From JAKLFA01 sp964450385 (GTDB lineage: Bacteria; Omnitrophota; Gorgyraeia; Zapsychrales; JANLHA01), in the NCBI GenBank assembly GCA_964450385.1, contig CAYVEC010000009.1, positions 1 to 64,000 on the forward strand: a DNA stretch of 64,000 nt, in the 5' to 3' direction. The notes beneath the pieces are model-generated. The model was not told where the DNA came from. It made no database searches and saw only the letters and a program-made list of their open reading frames with translations. Numbering within the stretch: the stretch's first letter is position 1; each line of letters starts with the position of its first letter. Position numbers and translations under genes: made by a program. Shown piece by piece: positions 16,644-25,411 of the stretch.

Positions 16644-17264
16644 ATGAACACATTCGAACAAGGCCTTCTGACCTATCTAACGGCAGCCCAGCTCGGGCTT
16701 ATCCAATCGCACCATATCGGCATCGGCGGGGCCGGCGGACTGGGCTCGAACGTCGCGCTCCTCCTGGCCCGAAGCGGATTCAACCGGTTTACGCTCATCG
16801 ACTCAGATACCGTTGAGGCCTCAAACCTAAACCGCCAAACATACATCATCCAAGATATCGGCCGGGACAAGGTGACCTGCCTCGCCGAACAGATGCTCCT
16901 CATCAATCCGGATATTCAGTGCACGGCGATCCGCGGCCGCTGGCGTCCGGATCCTGCGCCGGATCCTCTCGCCGGGGTTACGATCGCCGTCGAGGCGTTT
17001 GATGATGCCGCGGGTAAGGCTGGATTCATTGATTTTTACGCACCGCGGGTCCGCCGGGTGGTCTCGGGGAGCGGGCTTGCCGGCAACGATCCGGCCGCGC
17101 CCCTCACCGTCTCCACATTGGGGAATGTCTCAATCGTCGGCTACGGCAGTCCGCCGGCCTCGCGCGACAACCCGCCCCTCGCCCCGCGCGTCGCGGGCTG
17201 CGCGAGCCGAATGGCTGAAGTTATCCTGGAATTTGCGTTGCTCGGGCCCGCCGCCTCGCCGTGA
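16644..17264 (+). CDS. thiF: ThiS adenylyltransferase ThiF, short form
   Basis: E1-like enzyme (206 residues) that adenylates the ThiS C-terminus before sulfur transfer. The nucleotide-binding GIGGAGGLGSNVALLLARSGF is followed by LIDSDTVEASNLNRQ, with conserved Asp and Arg, and AVEAFDDAAGK. The length fits the ~200-residue ThiF form found with thiSGH in anaerobes, which lacks the longer C-terminal part of Escherichia coli ThiF. The final 44 bases overlap the convergent TVP38-type gene, so the two transcripts meet tail to tail. Confidence 0.92.
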   Translation: MNTFEQGLLTYLTAAQLGLIQSHHIGIGGAGGLGSNVALLLARSGFNRFTLIDSDTVEASNLNRQTYIIQDIGRDKVTCLAEQMLLINPDIQCTAIRGRWRPDPAPDPLAGVTIAVEAFDDAAGKAGFIDFYAPRVRRVVSGSGLAGNDPAAPLTVSTLGNVSIVGYGSPPASRDNPPLAPRVAGCASRMAEVILEFALLGPAASP

Positions 17265-17964
17265 ACGCGAGGACCGCAAGATAGACCCAAGACGATACAA
17301 TGTAGACGGTCGTGGCGACCATCCACCGCGGATGCTCAAGAAGATAATTCTGTAAATGCGCGACATTAAACGCGGTTCCCAGACCTAGCGCGAGAAAATA
17401 CTGAATAACATAAATCCTCACCGGGGCCGCCAGGGCAGAAAGACAGAAATATCGCGGAAGGGAAATGCGACTCAATCCGTACCCAAGGTCCAAGACCCGG
17501 AACGAGACGTAGGGATAAAACTTCATAAAAAAGATCGTGGCCGAACGCGTGCTCGAGACCCGCGCGTCGAGCTCTCGCATCCGCCCCCGCAGGCGCTGTT
17601 CAACAAAGGCGCGTCCCATCTTCCGGCTGAACCCGAACATCGTGAGGAGATTCATCATCTCGCCGATATACACCAAGAGGGCGCTCCATTCAGCCCCAAA
17701 GACAAGGGCCGAGACAACGCGCAGGACATCCTTGGGCCCAATCCACATAAAAAAAGTCCCAACAACATACACGAGAATGAAAATGGAGCTCGCGAGGACC
17801 GGCGAGCGCTCGACCAACAACACCCGCCAATGATTAGGCTCATCAAGCCCGGGAATCGCGCGTCCCCCAATCAAAAAGACGGCCATCAACACAACAAAGG
17901 CAATAAACTTCAGCGTTTCTCGAGATCCGCGCATCAAGGGCTCCAAATTCGAATGGCTATTCAC
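17221..17964 (-). CDS. TVP38/TMEM64 (SNARE-associated/DedA-like) membrane protein
   Basis: Multi-pass inner-membrane protein (247 residues, about six helices) of the VTT domain superfamily, whose members are linked to lipid scrambling or membrane homeostasis. The domain core is VVSALVFGAEWSALLVYIGE, then MMNLLTMFGFSRKMGRAFVEQ, with the characteristic Gly and Arg pattern of a re-entrant loop. GTG start overlapping the cysK stop by 8 bases (coupled translation). It converges with thiF over 44 bases. The substrate is unknown. Confidence 0.72.
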   Translation of the reverse strand: MNSHSNLEPLMRGSRETLKFIAFVVLMAVFLIGGRAIPGLDEPNHWRVLLVERSPVLASSIFILVYVVGTFFMWIGPKDVLRVVSALVFGAEWSALLVYIGEMMNLLTMFGFSRKMGRAFVEQRLRGRMRELDARVSSTRSATIFFMKFYPYVSFRVLDLGYGLSRISLPRYFCLSALAAPVRIYVIQYFLALGLGTAFNVAHLQNYLLEHPRWMVATTVYIVSSWVYLAVLAFTARRRARATQIPG

Positions 17965-18892
17965 GGTACGGCGCGAACAGGTCCGTACTCAGATACCGTT
18001 CGCCCGTTGAACAGACAAAGGTCACGATCCGCTTTCCCTTAAACTCCGGCCGCCCGGCGACGCGCACAGCCGCGGCCGCATTCGCCCCGGATGATATCCC
18101 TGCCAGAATCCCCTCCTCACGCATGAGCCTCCGGGCAAACGTCAAGGCATCCTCGGCTGACACAGAAAGGATCTCGTCAAGGATCTCCCGATGGCAATTC
18201 GCCGGCACAAAACCCGCGCCGATCCCCTGAATCTTGTGCGGGCCCGGTTTGCCGCCGGATAAGACCGGAGAATCCACCGGCTCGACCGCCACAACATAAA
18301 GACCAGGATTCTTCGCCTTCAAGGCCTCACCGACACCCGTGACCGTTCCCCCGGTCCCGACCCCGGCAACCACGGCATCAACGCGGCCGTCAAGGTCGTT
18401 CCAGATCTCTTGGGCCGTGGTCCGACGGTGAACGTCAGGATTCGCCTCATTCTCGAATTGCTGGAGCATAAAAACGTTCGGGTCCGTGGCCGCAAGCTCC
18501 GCGGCCCGCGCCACCGCGCCCTTCATCCCCTCAGCACCGGGCGTCAGAACGAGCTCGACGCCCAATCCCCGCAGCAAGGCCCGACGCTCAAGGCTCATTG
18601 TCTCCGGCATGAAGATCTTCAATCGATACCCCTTCACCGCCGCGACGATCGCAAGTCCGATGCCGGTATTGCCCGAAGTTGGTTCAACTAACAGCGTGCG
18701 TCCTGCCTGGATCCGGCCGTCGCGCTCCGCCGCTTCGATCATGCTCAGGGCGATCCGGTCCTTCACCGACCCGCCGGGATTGTGGGACTCAAGCTTAACA
18801 AAGACCTCGGCCACGCACCCCTCAGTCACCTTATTCAACCGCACGAGCGGAGTCCGACCGATGACCTCCAAAATTGATTGTGCCACAACCAT
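17957..18892 (-). CDS. cysK: Cysteine synthase A (O-acetylserine sulfhydrylase)
   Basis: PLP enzyme of 311 residues making cysteine from O-acetylserine and sulfide. Landmarks: VIGRTPLVRLNKV, the PLP lysine in NPGGSVKDRIAL, the phosphate loop/substrate motif VEPTSGNTGIGLA, and GTGGTVTGVGEALK. It ends near the fold core, as in the CysK type, with no CBS domain as in cystathionine beta-synthase. The start at 18892 has AAGGAGG upstream; the longer frame is excluded. Cysteine from this enzyme could feed sulfur into the nearby thiamine and tRNA-modification genes, although no cysE is present here. Confidence 0.95.
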   Translation of the reverse strand: MVVAQSILEVIGRTPLVRLNKVTEGCVAEVFVKLESHNPGGSVKDRIALSMIEAAERDGRIQAGRTLLVEPTSGNTGIGLAIVAAVKGYRLKIFMPETMSLERRALLRGLGVELVLTPGAEGMKGAVARAAELAATDPNVFMLQQFENEANPDVHRRTTAQEIWNDLDGRVDAVVAGVGTGGTVTGVGEALKAKNPGLYVVAVEPVDSPVLSGGKPGPHKIQGIGAGFVPANCHREILDEILSVSAEDALTFARRLMREEGILAGISSGANAAAAVRVAGRPEFKGKRIVTFVCSTGERYLSTDLFAPYRE

Positions 18893-18935
18893 CGAATCCT
18901 CCTTGGTTCCATACCGCCCCATCTTACGCTCCACT

Positions 18936-20834
18936 CTACATCCGGGCCGCGCGGCGTTCAAGACTCTTTTTTCTCAGATAGACCATCAAGATCGAGATCG
19001 CGGCCGGCGTCACCCCCGAGATCCGATGGGCCTGGCCGAGCGTCCTCGGGCCAAAGGCCGCGAGCTTCTGCTGGATCTCGATCGACAACCCCGGGACGCG
19101 CGAATAATCGATTTCCGGCGGAAGAACAATATTTTCAATATGCCGAAACCTCTCAATATCCCGCAGTTGACGCTGAATAAATCCCTCATACTTGATCTCA
19201 TATTCAACCTGCTCAATCATACACCGCTCGCTTGAGCCCAGCCCCGCCCCTAAATCCCGAAGAAATTCATAATCCACCTCCGGCCGCTTGAGGATATCCG
19301 CGAGCGAGACAAGCGATGTCAGCCGCCTGCTGTGGCGCGACTCAAGCAGTCGGCTCACCTGCTGGCCCTCCTCAGACGATGGGTAAATCATCGTCGAACG
19401 GAGACGCGCGATCTCGGTCTGAATCGCGCGGTACTTTGCCTCCACGCGGCCGAGCTCATTTTCAGAAACAAGACCGAAGGCCCGGGCATACGGGGCCATC
19501 CGGAGATCCGCGTTATCCTCACGAACGATCAAACGATATTCCACCCGTGAGGTGAACATCCGATACGGCTCCTCGGTCCCTTTCGTCGTCAGGTCATCGA
19601 TCAGAACTCCGATATACGATTCATCCCGGCCGAGAACAAAAAACGGCTTCCCCTGAACCACGAGGGCCGCGTTGATCCCCGCAACGATCCCCTGGGCCGC
19701 GGCCTCTTCATATCCCGTGGTCCCGTTCACCTGCCCGGCCAAGAACAATCCCTGGATCTGTTTTGTCCCAAGGTCTGCCCGGATCTGCGTCGGCGGAATC
19801 GCCCCGTGCTCGATCGAATAACCCGGCCGGACCATCTCGGCCTGTTCGAGGCCGGGGATCGACCGGACCATCTCAAGCTGAACATCCTCGGGCAGCCCCG
19901 TTGAGATCCCGTTTGGATAATACTCCTCTGTATCCAGGCCCTCGGGCTCCAGGAAAACATGATGGGTGAGCTTATCCGGAAATTTTTTTAATTTGTCCTC
20001 GATCGACGGGCAATACCGCACACCAGTCGCATGGATCTGGCCCGAATACATCGGAGAAAGATGAAAGTTCGCCCGAATGATCTCGTGGGTCCGCTCTGAC
20101 GTCTGGGTAATAAAGCAGGGCCGACGGAGCACCTCATCCGGAAGACGCGCGGTTCGGAACGAAAACGGCACCGGATGGGGGTCAGAGTGCTGGACCTGCA
20201 TCCGGGAAAAATCGATCGTGCGCCCGTCAAGCCGCGGCGGAGTCCCGGTCTTAAAATAAACGACCTCGAGTCCGAGCTCGGCAAGGTTGTCTGTCAGTCT
20301 CACCGAGGCCCGTTCCCCAATACGGCCACCCTCGATGATTTTCGGTCCGATATGCATCCGTCCCCGAAGAAATGTCCCGGCAGCCAGGACAACCGTCCTC
20401 GCCGCGACAGCAGCACCTTCCTCGATCCGGACACCAGAAACACGGCCGTTCTTGACGATGATCTCGTCGACCATGGCCTCGATCACCTGGAGCCGTTCCT
20501 GCCGATCAACGACCCTCTGCATGTATTCCTTATACCGACGGCGATCGGATTGGCACCGCGATGAACGGACCGCCTGACCCTTCGAAGAATTAAGCTGGCG
20601 AAACTGGAGCCCCGTCGCATCGGCGGCCAGCGCCATCTCGCCGCCTAAGGCATCGATCTCTTTGACGAGCTGCCCCTTCCCGACACCTCCGATCGCCGGA
20701 TTACAGCTCATCTCTCCGATCGTTCGACGATCCAGGACGATCATCGCGGTCGCGCACCCCATCCGCGCGGCCGCGAGCGCTGCCTCAATACCGGCATGAC
20801 CCCCGCCGATCACTATGACATCAAACTCGCGCAC
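18936..20834 (-). CDS. mnmG: tRNA uridine-34 carboxymethylaminomethyl modification enzyme MnmG (GidA)
   Basis: FAD-dependent partner of MnmE (632 residues) that installs the cmnm5 group at wobble uridine. The N-terminus FDVIVIGGGHAGIEAALAAARMG binds FAD. Other marks are SCNPAIGGVGKGQLVKEIDALGGEM, FRQLNSSKGQAVRSSR, VLAAGTFLRGRMHIG and the C-terminal tRNA-binding helices (RFRHIENIVLPPEIDYSRVPGLS). The GTG at 20834 is chosen because GAGGTGG lies six bases before it and the protein then begins as in other MnmG. mnmE is also in this window (33244), but not adjacent. Confidence 0.97.
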   Translation of the reverse strand: MREFDVIVIGGGHAGIEAALAAARMGCATAMIVLDRRTIGEMSCNPAIGGVGKGQLVKEIDALGGEMALAADATGLQFRQLNSSKGQAVRSSRCQSDRRRYKEYMQRVVDRQERLQVIEAMVDEIIVKNGRVSGVRIEEGAAVAARTVVLAAGTFLRGRMHIGPKIIEGGRIGERASVRLTDNLAELGLEVVYFKTGTPPRLDGRTIDFSRMQVQHSDPHPVPFSFRTARLPDEVLRRPCFITQTSERTHEIIRANFHLSPMYSGQIHATGVRYCPSIEDKLKKFPDKLTHHVFLEPEGLDTEEYYPNGISTGLPEDVQLEMVRSIPGLEQAEMVRPGYSIEHGAIPPTQIRADLGTKQIQGLFLAGQVNGTTGYEEAAAQGIVAGINAALVVQGKPFFVLGRDESYIGVLIDDLTTKGTEEPYRMFTSRVEYRLIVREDNADLRMAPYARAFGLVSENELGRVEAKYRAIQTEIARLRSTMIYPSSEEGQQVSRLLESRHSRRLTSLVSLADILKRPEVDYEFLRDLGAGLGSSERCMIEQVEYEIKYEGFIQRQLRDIERFRHIENIVLPPEIDYSRVPGLSIEIQQKLAAFGPRTLGQAHRISGVTPAAISILMVYLRKKSLERRAARM

Positions 20835-20868
20835 GGAATCCCACCTCTGCCCCTGCACAGGCGTTCTT

Positions 20869-21051
20869 TTATTGTTTATTTTTTCGATGACGGGAAAGAA
20901 TGAAGAACGAATTGACAACCGAAAAGAGAAGGAAAAAAACCGCCAGGAGATTCAGATCCTCATATTCAAAGTTGGTGAATGTCGTTGACAAGACAAAAAC
21001 GATCGTTAACATCCACATCAGATACATGATGATCCTGACGAATCTGCCCAT
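20869..21051 (-). CDS. Small membrane protein upstream of mnmG
   Basis: Unrecognised 60-residue protein with two hydrophobic segments (IIMYLMWMLTIVFVLSTTF and LNLLAVFFLLFSVVNSFFIL) and a basic tail (RHRKNKQ). GGGGGGA lies six bases before the ATG at 21051, and a well-formed sigma70 promoter starts 45 bases upstream, so it is likely translated. It sits 34 bases before mnmG and may drive it. The base composition is more AT-rich than mnmG. Confidence 0.6.
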   Translation of the reverse strand: MGRFVRIIMYLMWMLTIVFVLSTTFTNFEYEDLNLLAVFFLLFSVVNSFFILSRHRKNKQ

Positions 21052-21095
21052 CACACATCCCCCCACACCCTTCCTCAGCCATCGCGCACATGCCT

Positions 21096-21124
21096 ACTCT
21101 ACTGATAAAATCCGATTTTGTCAA
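21096..21124 (-). promoter_or_regulatory. Sigma70 promoter before the small membrane gene and mnmG
   Basis: Minus-strand TTGACA (21124-21119), 17-base spacer, TAGAGT (21101-21096). The -35 flank (TTGACAAAATC) is the same as at the exonuclease promoter at 14221. Confidence 0.65.
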
Positions 21125-21145
21125 TACGGCCCCAGCCGACGGGGC

Positions 21146-22165
21146 TCAGGCCCGTGATGGGTCGATCTGAGCGCAAGAATCACGGATCACCAGCTCAGGA
21201 ACCAGGACCTTTTGGAAGGGTTGTTTCTCTTTGCCGACAACAAGACTGTTTAAAACGCGGACGGCCTCCTCGGCCATCTGAAAGAGCGGCTGATGAACCG
21301 TGGTGAGGGCCACCGACCCGTAGAGGGCCCCGGGATTATCGTCAAACCCCACCACGGAGATGTCCTGAGGGACCCGCAAACCATGCTCCGTGATGACGGC
21401 GATCGCCTCAAGGGCCATATCATCCGAGGCTGCAAAGATCGCCGTCGGCCGCTTTGCGAGCTCAAGGAATTTTTCAGTGGCCAGCCGCGCGCTCCGCCGG
21501 GAATAATCGCCCTCCTGACAAAAATCAGCCGAGCAATCGATCCCGGCCTCAAGGGCCGCGGCGCGAAACCCCTCAAGCCGATGCCGGCCCGATTGGGTCT
21601 GCAGGTTTCCGGTGATCGTCGCAATCCGCCGATGCCCGAGCCCTAAGAGATAATTCGCGACGATGCTTCCTCCCGCCACATTATCGATCCCGATGTAATT
21701 GATCGACGGGTCCTCTTCAACAATATTGTTGATCACCATGCACGGCACGCCCGCGGCCAACGCGGCCTTGATCTGCCGGCGGTTCTCGATGATGTCGGCA
21801 AAGACAACCCCGCCGACGCTCCGGGTGTTCAGATCATTAAACCCGTTGGTGATATGAAAAACAAGGTCAAGCCGAAGGGTCTCACAGGCATGACCGACCC
21901 CGCGGATCAATTCAACCGCGTAATACGAATAAAAAATGCCCGGATAGCCGGGCATTACGAATCCGATCGAATTGTTAAGTCCCCGGGCGAGCCGCTGGGC
22001 GCTCGCATCAGGCTCATAGTGCAAGGCTGCGATGGCCTCTTCAACACGGGCCTGATTCTTCGGACTCACCGTCGATACATGATTGATGACGCGTGAGACC
22101 GTCGTGATCGACACGCCGGCCCGCTTGGCCACATCCTCAATGCTCACCTTGCGCCGTGTGTTCAT
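21146..22165 (-). CDS. LacI-family transcriptional regulator
   Basis: DNA-binding repressor of 339 residues. The N-terminal helix-turn-helix VSIEDVAKRAGVSITTVSRVINH and hinge PDASAQRLARGLNNSIGFV are typical of LacI/GalR proteins; the rest is a periplasmic-binding-protein-like sugar sensor (GYDD-like VVGFDDNPGALYG near 280, FAASDDMALEAIAVI). It is the last gene of the carbohydrate locus and probably controls it in response to the imported sugar. GGGAG lies five bases before the start. I could not pick out a convincing LacI-type operator by eye. Confidence 0.93.
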   Translation of the reverse strand: MNTRRKVSIEDVAKRAGVSITTVSRVINHVSTVSPKNQARVEEAIAALHYEPDASAQRLARGLNNSIGFVMPGYPGIFYSYYAVELIRGVGHACETLRLDLVFHITNGFNDLNTRSVGGVVFADIIENRRQIKAALAAGVPCMVINNIVEEDPSINYIGIDNVAGGSIVANYLLGLGHRRIATITGNLQTQSGRHRLEGFRAAALEAGIDCSADFCQEGDYSRRSARLATEKFLELAKRPTAIFAASDDMALEAIAVITEHGLRVPQDISVVGFDDNPGALYGSVALTTVHQPLFQMAEEAVRVLNSLVVGKEKQPFQKVLVPELVIRDSCAQIDPSRA

Positions 22166-22181
22166 CCAGGCTCCCTAAAGG

Positions 22182-23432
22182 TTATCGAACCGCGTCACCG
22201 ACCTGAATATCGGCAACCTTGCTAATAATATCCGCGGCCGCAATATCCTTACGAATCTGGATGACCTCTAGGCCGGCCACATATTCCGCCCCGCGATAGA
22301 CGTTCAGGGTGTCCCCGAGCTTGATCCCCGATCCCTCACCGACATCGATGATCACGAAATTGTTCTGCTGATTCACCGAAAGGACATTCCCGTCGAGCCC
22401 AGGGGCCGCGGATGCGCCGTCCTTGGCAGCCGCGCCTGACGAGACAACGATCGGGGTCAGCTCGACCTTGTTCGCCCTGGCCTCAGGCTTCATGGCCTCA
22501 TTGATGCTCTTCTTCAAATCCCAGATCTCATCGATCCGCCCCTGGATCACGTTCTCGGTCTCAAGAAGCCTCTTTTCAATCGACTTCTTCTCATCCTGGA
22601 TCCGGACAATGCTCTTTTCAAGGGCGATCTTCGTCGAGGTCAACTGCTTCATCTGCTCGCGCAGGATATCGTTCTCCTCATTGATCTTGATCATCCGGTC
22701 GTTAAGAAATTTCTTGTCGTTCTGGGCCCGGGCAAGTTCCAGGGACAGGCTGTCCGAAAGGTCCTTGCCGTATTTGATCTGACGCTGAATCTCATCCTTC
22801 TCATTGGCCAGTTTGCTGATCTCGAGCTGAAGGTCCGAATTTTTCTTCTTAAGTTCCGTGACCGACACCGCCCCGTCGGCAATCTGGGTCTTAAGCTTCT
22901 CGACCTCGAGCTCAAGGGCCGCCTTATCCTTCAGGACCTGGGCCCAAAAGACATCGTCCGAAGCATCCGCCATGCCCGGCGCCTTCTTGGCCCCCTCGGC
23001 AGGCTGATCGGCTGGCACCTCGGGTTCAATATATTTATAGACGATCGTTTCCTTCGGCTGCTCAGCGATCTTGGCCAAGAGTCCCTCACGCTCCTGCGTT
23101 AAATTATTCACCCGCTGCTGCCACTCGTCCCTCTCGCGGGTCAGGGCCTCGACCTGCTTCTTGATCCCCTCTACATCGATCGACTCGAATGCCTTCAGGC
23201 GCTCCGCAAGCTCATTCTTTGCTGTTTCAACAACGGCGAGCTGTTCCTGGGCCTGTTTCGTGTTCTCGATATACGTTTTTTCGCGTTGATAGAACTGATC
23301 GATCTGCGACGAGAGGTCAGCAGCCTTTCGGTCCGCCCCCTGTTTCCCCGCGGCCATCACAAAGGCAAAGGCCAGGGACAGCACGATCATGCCGACCAAG
23401 ACGATAATAGTTATTTTCGCGGTTTTGGACAT
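22182..23432 (-). CDS. Membrane-anchored long coiled-coil protein
   Basis: Protein of 416 residues of unknown function. One N-terminal transmembrane helix (KITIIVLVGMIVLSLAFAFV) is followed by about 270 residues of heptad-rich coiled coil broken by an acidic Pro-rich part (KETIVYKYIEPEVPADQPAEGAKK). A ~70-residue globular end (LDGNVLSVNQQNNFVIIDVG...GIKLGDTLNVYRGAEYV...ADIQVGDAVR) resembles a small beta domain such as FlgT-C. The start at 23432 follows AAAAGGAG; the longer frame is in the leader. A similar coiled-coil exported protein is encoded at 48893-49879. It precedes the LacI gene by 17 bases. Confidence 0.75.
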   Translation of the reverse strand: MSKTAKITIIVLVGMIVLSLAFAFVMAAGKQGADRKAADLSSQIDQFYQREKTYIENTKQAQEQLAVVETAKNELAERLKAFESIDVEGIKKQVEALTRERDEWQQRVNNLTQEREGLLAKIAEQPKETIVYKYIEPEVPADQPAEGAKKAPGMADASDDVFWAQVLKDKAALELEVEKLKTQIADGAVSVTELKKKNSDLQLEISKLANEKDEIQRQIKYGKDLSDSLSLELARAQNDKKFLNDRMIKINEENDILREQMKQLTSTKIALEKSIVRIQDEKKSIEKRLLETENVIQGRIDEIWDLKKSINEAMKPEARANKVELTPIVVSSGAAAKDGASAAPGLDGNVLSVNQQNNFVIIDVGEGSGIKLGDTLNVYRGAEYVAGLEVIQIRKDIAAADIISKVADIQVGDAVR

Positions 23433-23545
23433 GGCCCAATAATCTCCTTTTAATCGAAAGAACCCGTTCCCTGTTCTTTTCGTGATCCTCGTCGGAAAGC
23501 GATCGCGCAAGACGCGCATCTTCATCAACAGAGTAAGCTACTATG

Positions 23546-23574
23546 ACTATAACAAAGTGAGTTTGACAATACAA
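23546..23574 (-). promoter_or_regulatory. Possible promoter of the coiled-coil gene and lacI-type regulator
   Basis: Minus-strand TTGTAT (23574-23569), 17-base spacer, TATAGT (23551-23546), followed by a ~105-base leader. The -35 is weak. Confidence 0.4.
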
Positions 23575-23633
23575 GAAAAAAAGCAATAAATTGATGGGGC
23601 AGAAAGTTTTGCGTTCATGCGGAGGGCGGCAAT

Positions 23634-23665
23634 CCGGCCGTGCTTGCTCACAACGACACGGCCGG
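23634..23665 (-). terminator. Stable hairpin at the end of the transporter/hydrolase operon
   Basis: Perfect nine-base inverted repeat CCGGCCGTG / CACGGCCGG with a 14-base loop, starting 18 bases after the stop of the lipoprotein gene. No U-run follows, so it could be a Rho-type end or an mRNA-stabilising 3' stem rather than an intrinsic terminator. Confidence 0.5.
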
Positions 23666-23682
23666 GAACGCCACCATAGAAA

Positions 23683-24327
23683 TTATTCGTAGCGAATATC
23701 GTCCAGATAAAACGTGCAGCCGCTCGGATTCACCTTAGCGTTGGTGGTCCAGGAGAATCCGCCGCTGATATATGAAAGGTCCTTGCCGCGAAGGTCGATG
23801 GTGTACTCGCGCCACTCCTTAGTGAGGATAACCGGGCCGATCATCGCCGAATCCGTGTCCGGGAAATCACCGCTGACCCCGCCGATCGAGATCTCCTCGA
23901 TCCGCTCGCCGCCCTGTTCCCCCCTGGCCCAGAACGTCAGCTTCTGGGCGCCTGTCAGGTCGAACCCGCCTTTTCGCGAACCCCAATTATTCGCCGGATT
24001 CAGCCAAAAGATCCCGGCCCACCCCGCGTCATTTTGAGAGCATTCCGTATCATACACAATCTTGATACACGAACTCCCCTCATAACACCCGGCCTGCCAG
24101 ACATCCGAGATCGTCAGACAATTCCCGTTCGGCATAAAACCCGATGGGACAAAATGATTTTCCCGCGTTCCCTTGTCCTTGAACACCAAAAATGGATTAA
24201 ACGACGACCCCTGGTCCTCGGCCTCAACCGTGGCATTCACCGCCGGAGCTGCCGCCTTCTCTGAACGGCCGCACCCAGCCACCATAATCACGCACCACAC
24301 CATAACAACCCCTAATCGAATCTTCAT
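23683..24327 (-). CDS. Lipoprotein with carbohydrate-binding-like beta domain
   Basis: Lipoprotein of 214 residues: signal peptide MKIRLGVVMVWCVIMVAGCG with lipobox VAGC, a short linker, then a ~175-residue beta-rich domain. Features such as GFDLTGAQKLTFWARGEQGGE, VILTKEWREYTIDLRGKDL and the final CTFYLDDIRYE are usual in galactose-binding-like/CBM folds that hold glycans. It contains four Cys in the first part of the domain. Start chosen after GGGGGAG. In the operon with the glycoside hydrolase, it likely presents or captures polysaccharide at the membrane; the ligand is unknown. Confidence 0.75.
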   Translation of the reverse strand: MKIRLGVVMVWCVIMVAGCGRSEKAAAPAVNATVEAEDQGSSFNPFLVFKDKGTRENHFVPSGFMPNGNCLTISDVWQAGCYEGSSCIKIVYDTECSQNDAGWAGIFWLNPANNWGSRKGGFDLTGAQKLTFWARGEQGGERIEEISIGGVSGDFPDTDSAMIGPVILTKEWREYTIDLRGKDLSYISGGFSWTTNAKVNPSGCTFYLDDIRYE

Positions 24328-24394
24328 GCGCTCCCCCATCCCTTGTTAACCCGGCTAACGTGACACCTTCCCCCCTGCCACGGTTCTCATGACA

Positions 24395-24424
24395 GGGTCC
24401 CCAGGCGTTGCCGCCTGAGGACCC
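24395..24424 (-). repeat. Intercistronic hairpin in the carbohydrate operon
   Basis: Inverted repeat GGGTCC-C-CAGGCG / CGCCTG-A-GGACCC around a TTGC loop, 12 paired bases with one mismatch. It lies between the repeat-protein gene and the lipoprotein gene. It may stabilise the upstream message, as intercistronic stems do in other sugar operons; no U-run follows. Confidence 0.6.
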
Positions 24425-24457
24425 GTCCTTGATCTTTTGGCCCGATCACGACCTCAC

Positions 24458-25309
24458 TTACTGGGCCATCTCTGCTAATTTATTTTCCGCTGCTTCGGAA
24501 GGCTTCCAGAACCAACCATTGGTATCCCAACATTGCGCAAAATAAAACTCATCAACAAGCTTCTTGTAGGCGTCCGCGGCCTTGACCGGATCACCCGCCT
24601 TGCTGTAGGCCTCACCAAGAACGAACAACGAGGTCCCGACATCATTAAGTGCCCAATACGTAAAAATCTTTTCATTGGACTCCCACGGGAATTCCGTCAA
24701 CGAGGCCTGCATCTCTTTGGCCTTTTCTTCATACAGCTCTAAGGCCTTCGCAACATACGCCTTAACCGCTGCGAGATCATCCGCGGCCAAAGCCTGCCAG
24801 GCCTTCGTCACTAACGTCGATGAGCGATAATCGCCGAAATCAATCGTTGAGCCGCCCGCGATCATCTGGACCTTTTCCTTCGCGGCCTCGGCAGGTTTCC
24901 AAAACCAGCCGCCCGCGTCCCAACATTGACCATAGGTGAATTCATTGGTCACCTTTTGGTACGCGACCTTGGCCTGCTCCATCATGCCCGCGGCACGATA
25001 GGCCTCACCCTGAATGTAATATGCGGTCGCCACATCATTGAGCGCCCAATAGGCAAAGACCTCATCATTGGTGCCGGTAGCATACCCCTGAAGCCCCTCC
25101 TGCATCTTTTTGGCCTGCGCCTCGTAGAGCTCAAAACACTTATTGGTATACGCCAAGACTCCGTCCATATCGTTAGCGGCCAAGGCCTGCCAGGCTTTGC
25201 TCACCAAGGTGGCTGAACGATAATCGCCAAAATTATAGGCATGGACTGTTGAACACGCCATGAACAACCCTGCGGCTGCGATCATGGTCCCCACTACGAA
25301 CTTCTTCAT
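24458..25309 (-). CDS. Secreted protein made of two ~125-residue TPR-like modules
   Basis: Exported protein of 283 residues with an N-terminal signal peptide (MKKFVVGTMIAAAGLFMACS..., either cut after VHA or lipidated at C19). Two nearly identical modules occupy 26-150 and 157-281. Each begins (Y/D)FGDYRS(A/S)TLV(S/T)KAWQALAA, contains YWALNDV and GEAY..AG, and ends with CWD..GWFWKP. Helix spacing is TPR-like, but the aromatic end WFWKP is distinctive. Two more, diverged copies are present in the glycoside hydrolase encoded upstream. SD GGAGG; own extended -10 promoter at 25375-25404. Function unknown; a role in holding a periplasmic glycan or complex is inferred from context only. Confidence 0.8.
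   Translation of the reverse strand: MKKFVVGTMIAAAGLFMACSTVHAYNFGDYRSATLVSKAWQALAANDMDGVLAYTNKCFELYEAQAKKMQEGLQGYATGTNDEVFAYWALNDVATAYYIQGEAYRAAGMMEQAKVAYQKVTNEFTYGQCWDAGGWFWKPAEAAKEKVQMIAGGSTIDFGDYRSSTLVTKAWQALAADDLAAVKAYVAKALELYEEKAKEMQASLTEFPWESNEKIFTYWALNDVGTSLFVLGEAYSKAGDPVKAADAYKKLVDEFYFAQCWDTNGWFWKPSEAAENKLAEMAQ
24467..25234 (-). repeat. Coding tandem duplication of the GDYRS...WFWKP module
   Basis: Codons for residues 26-150 (25234-24860) and 157-281 (24841-24467) encode the two copies of the module. Blocks shared almost unchanged include FGDYRS, KAWQALAA, YWALNDV and GWFWKP. Confidence 0.85.
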
Positions 25310-25374
25310 ACGACTTCCTCCCTTCATGGATTGCAAATGATTGCCCTTAGAAAGACTGATACGACTGTTGAGAT

Positions 25375-25404
25375 AGTATAACATTTATATAGCCCTTTTG
25401 ACAA
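25375..25404 (-). promoter_or_regulatory. Extended -10 promoter of the repeat-protein gene
   Basis: Minus-strand TTGTCA (25404-25399), 18-base spacer, TATACT (25380-25375) preceded by TGT (extended -10). It lies just after the glycoside hydrolase stop and gives a ~60-base leader, so the repeat protein can be made at a higher level than the rest of the operon. Confidence 0.7.
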
Positions 25405-25411
25405 GGTGGCG

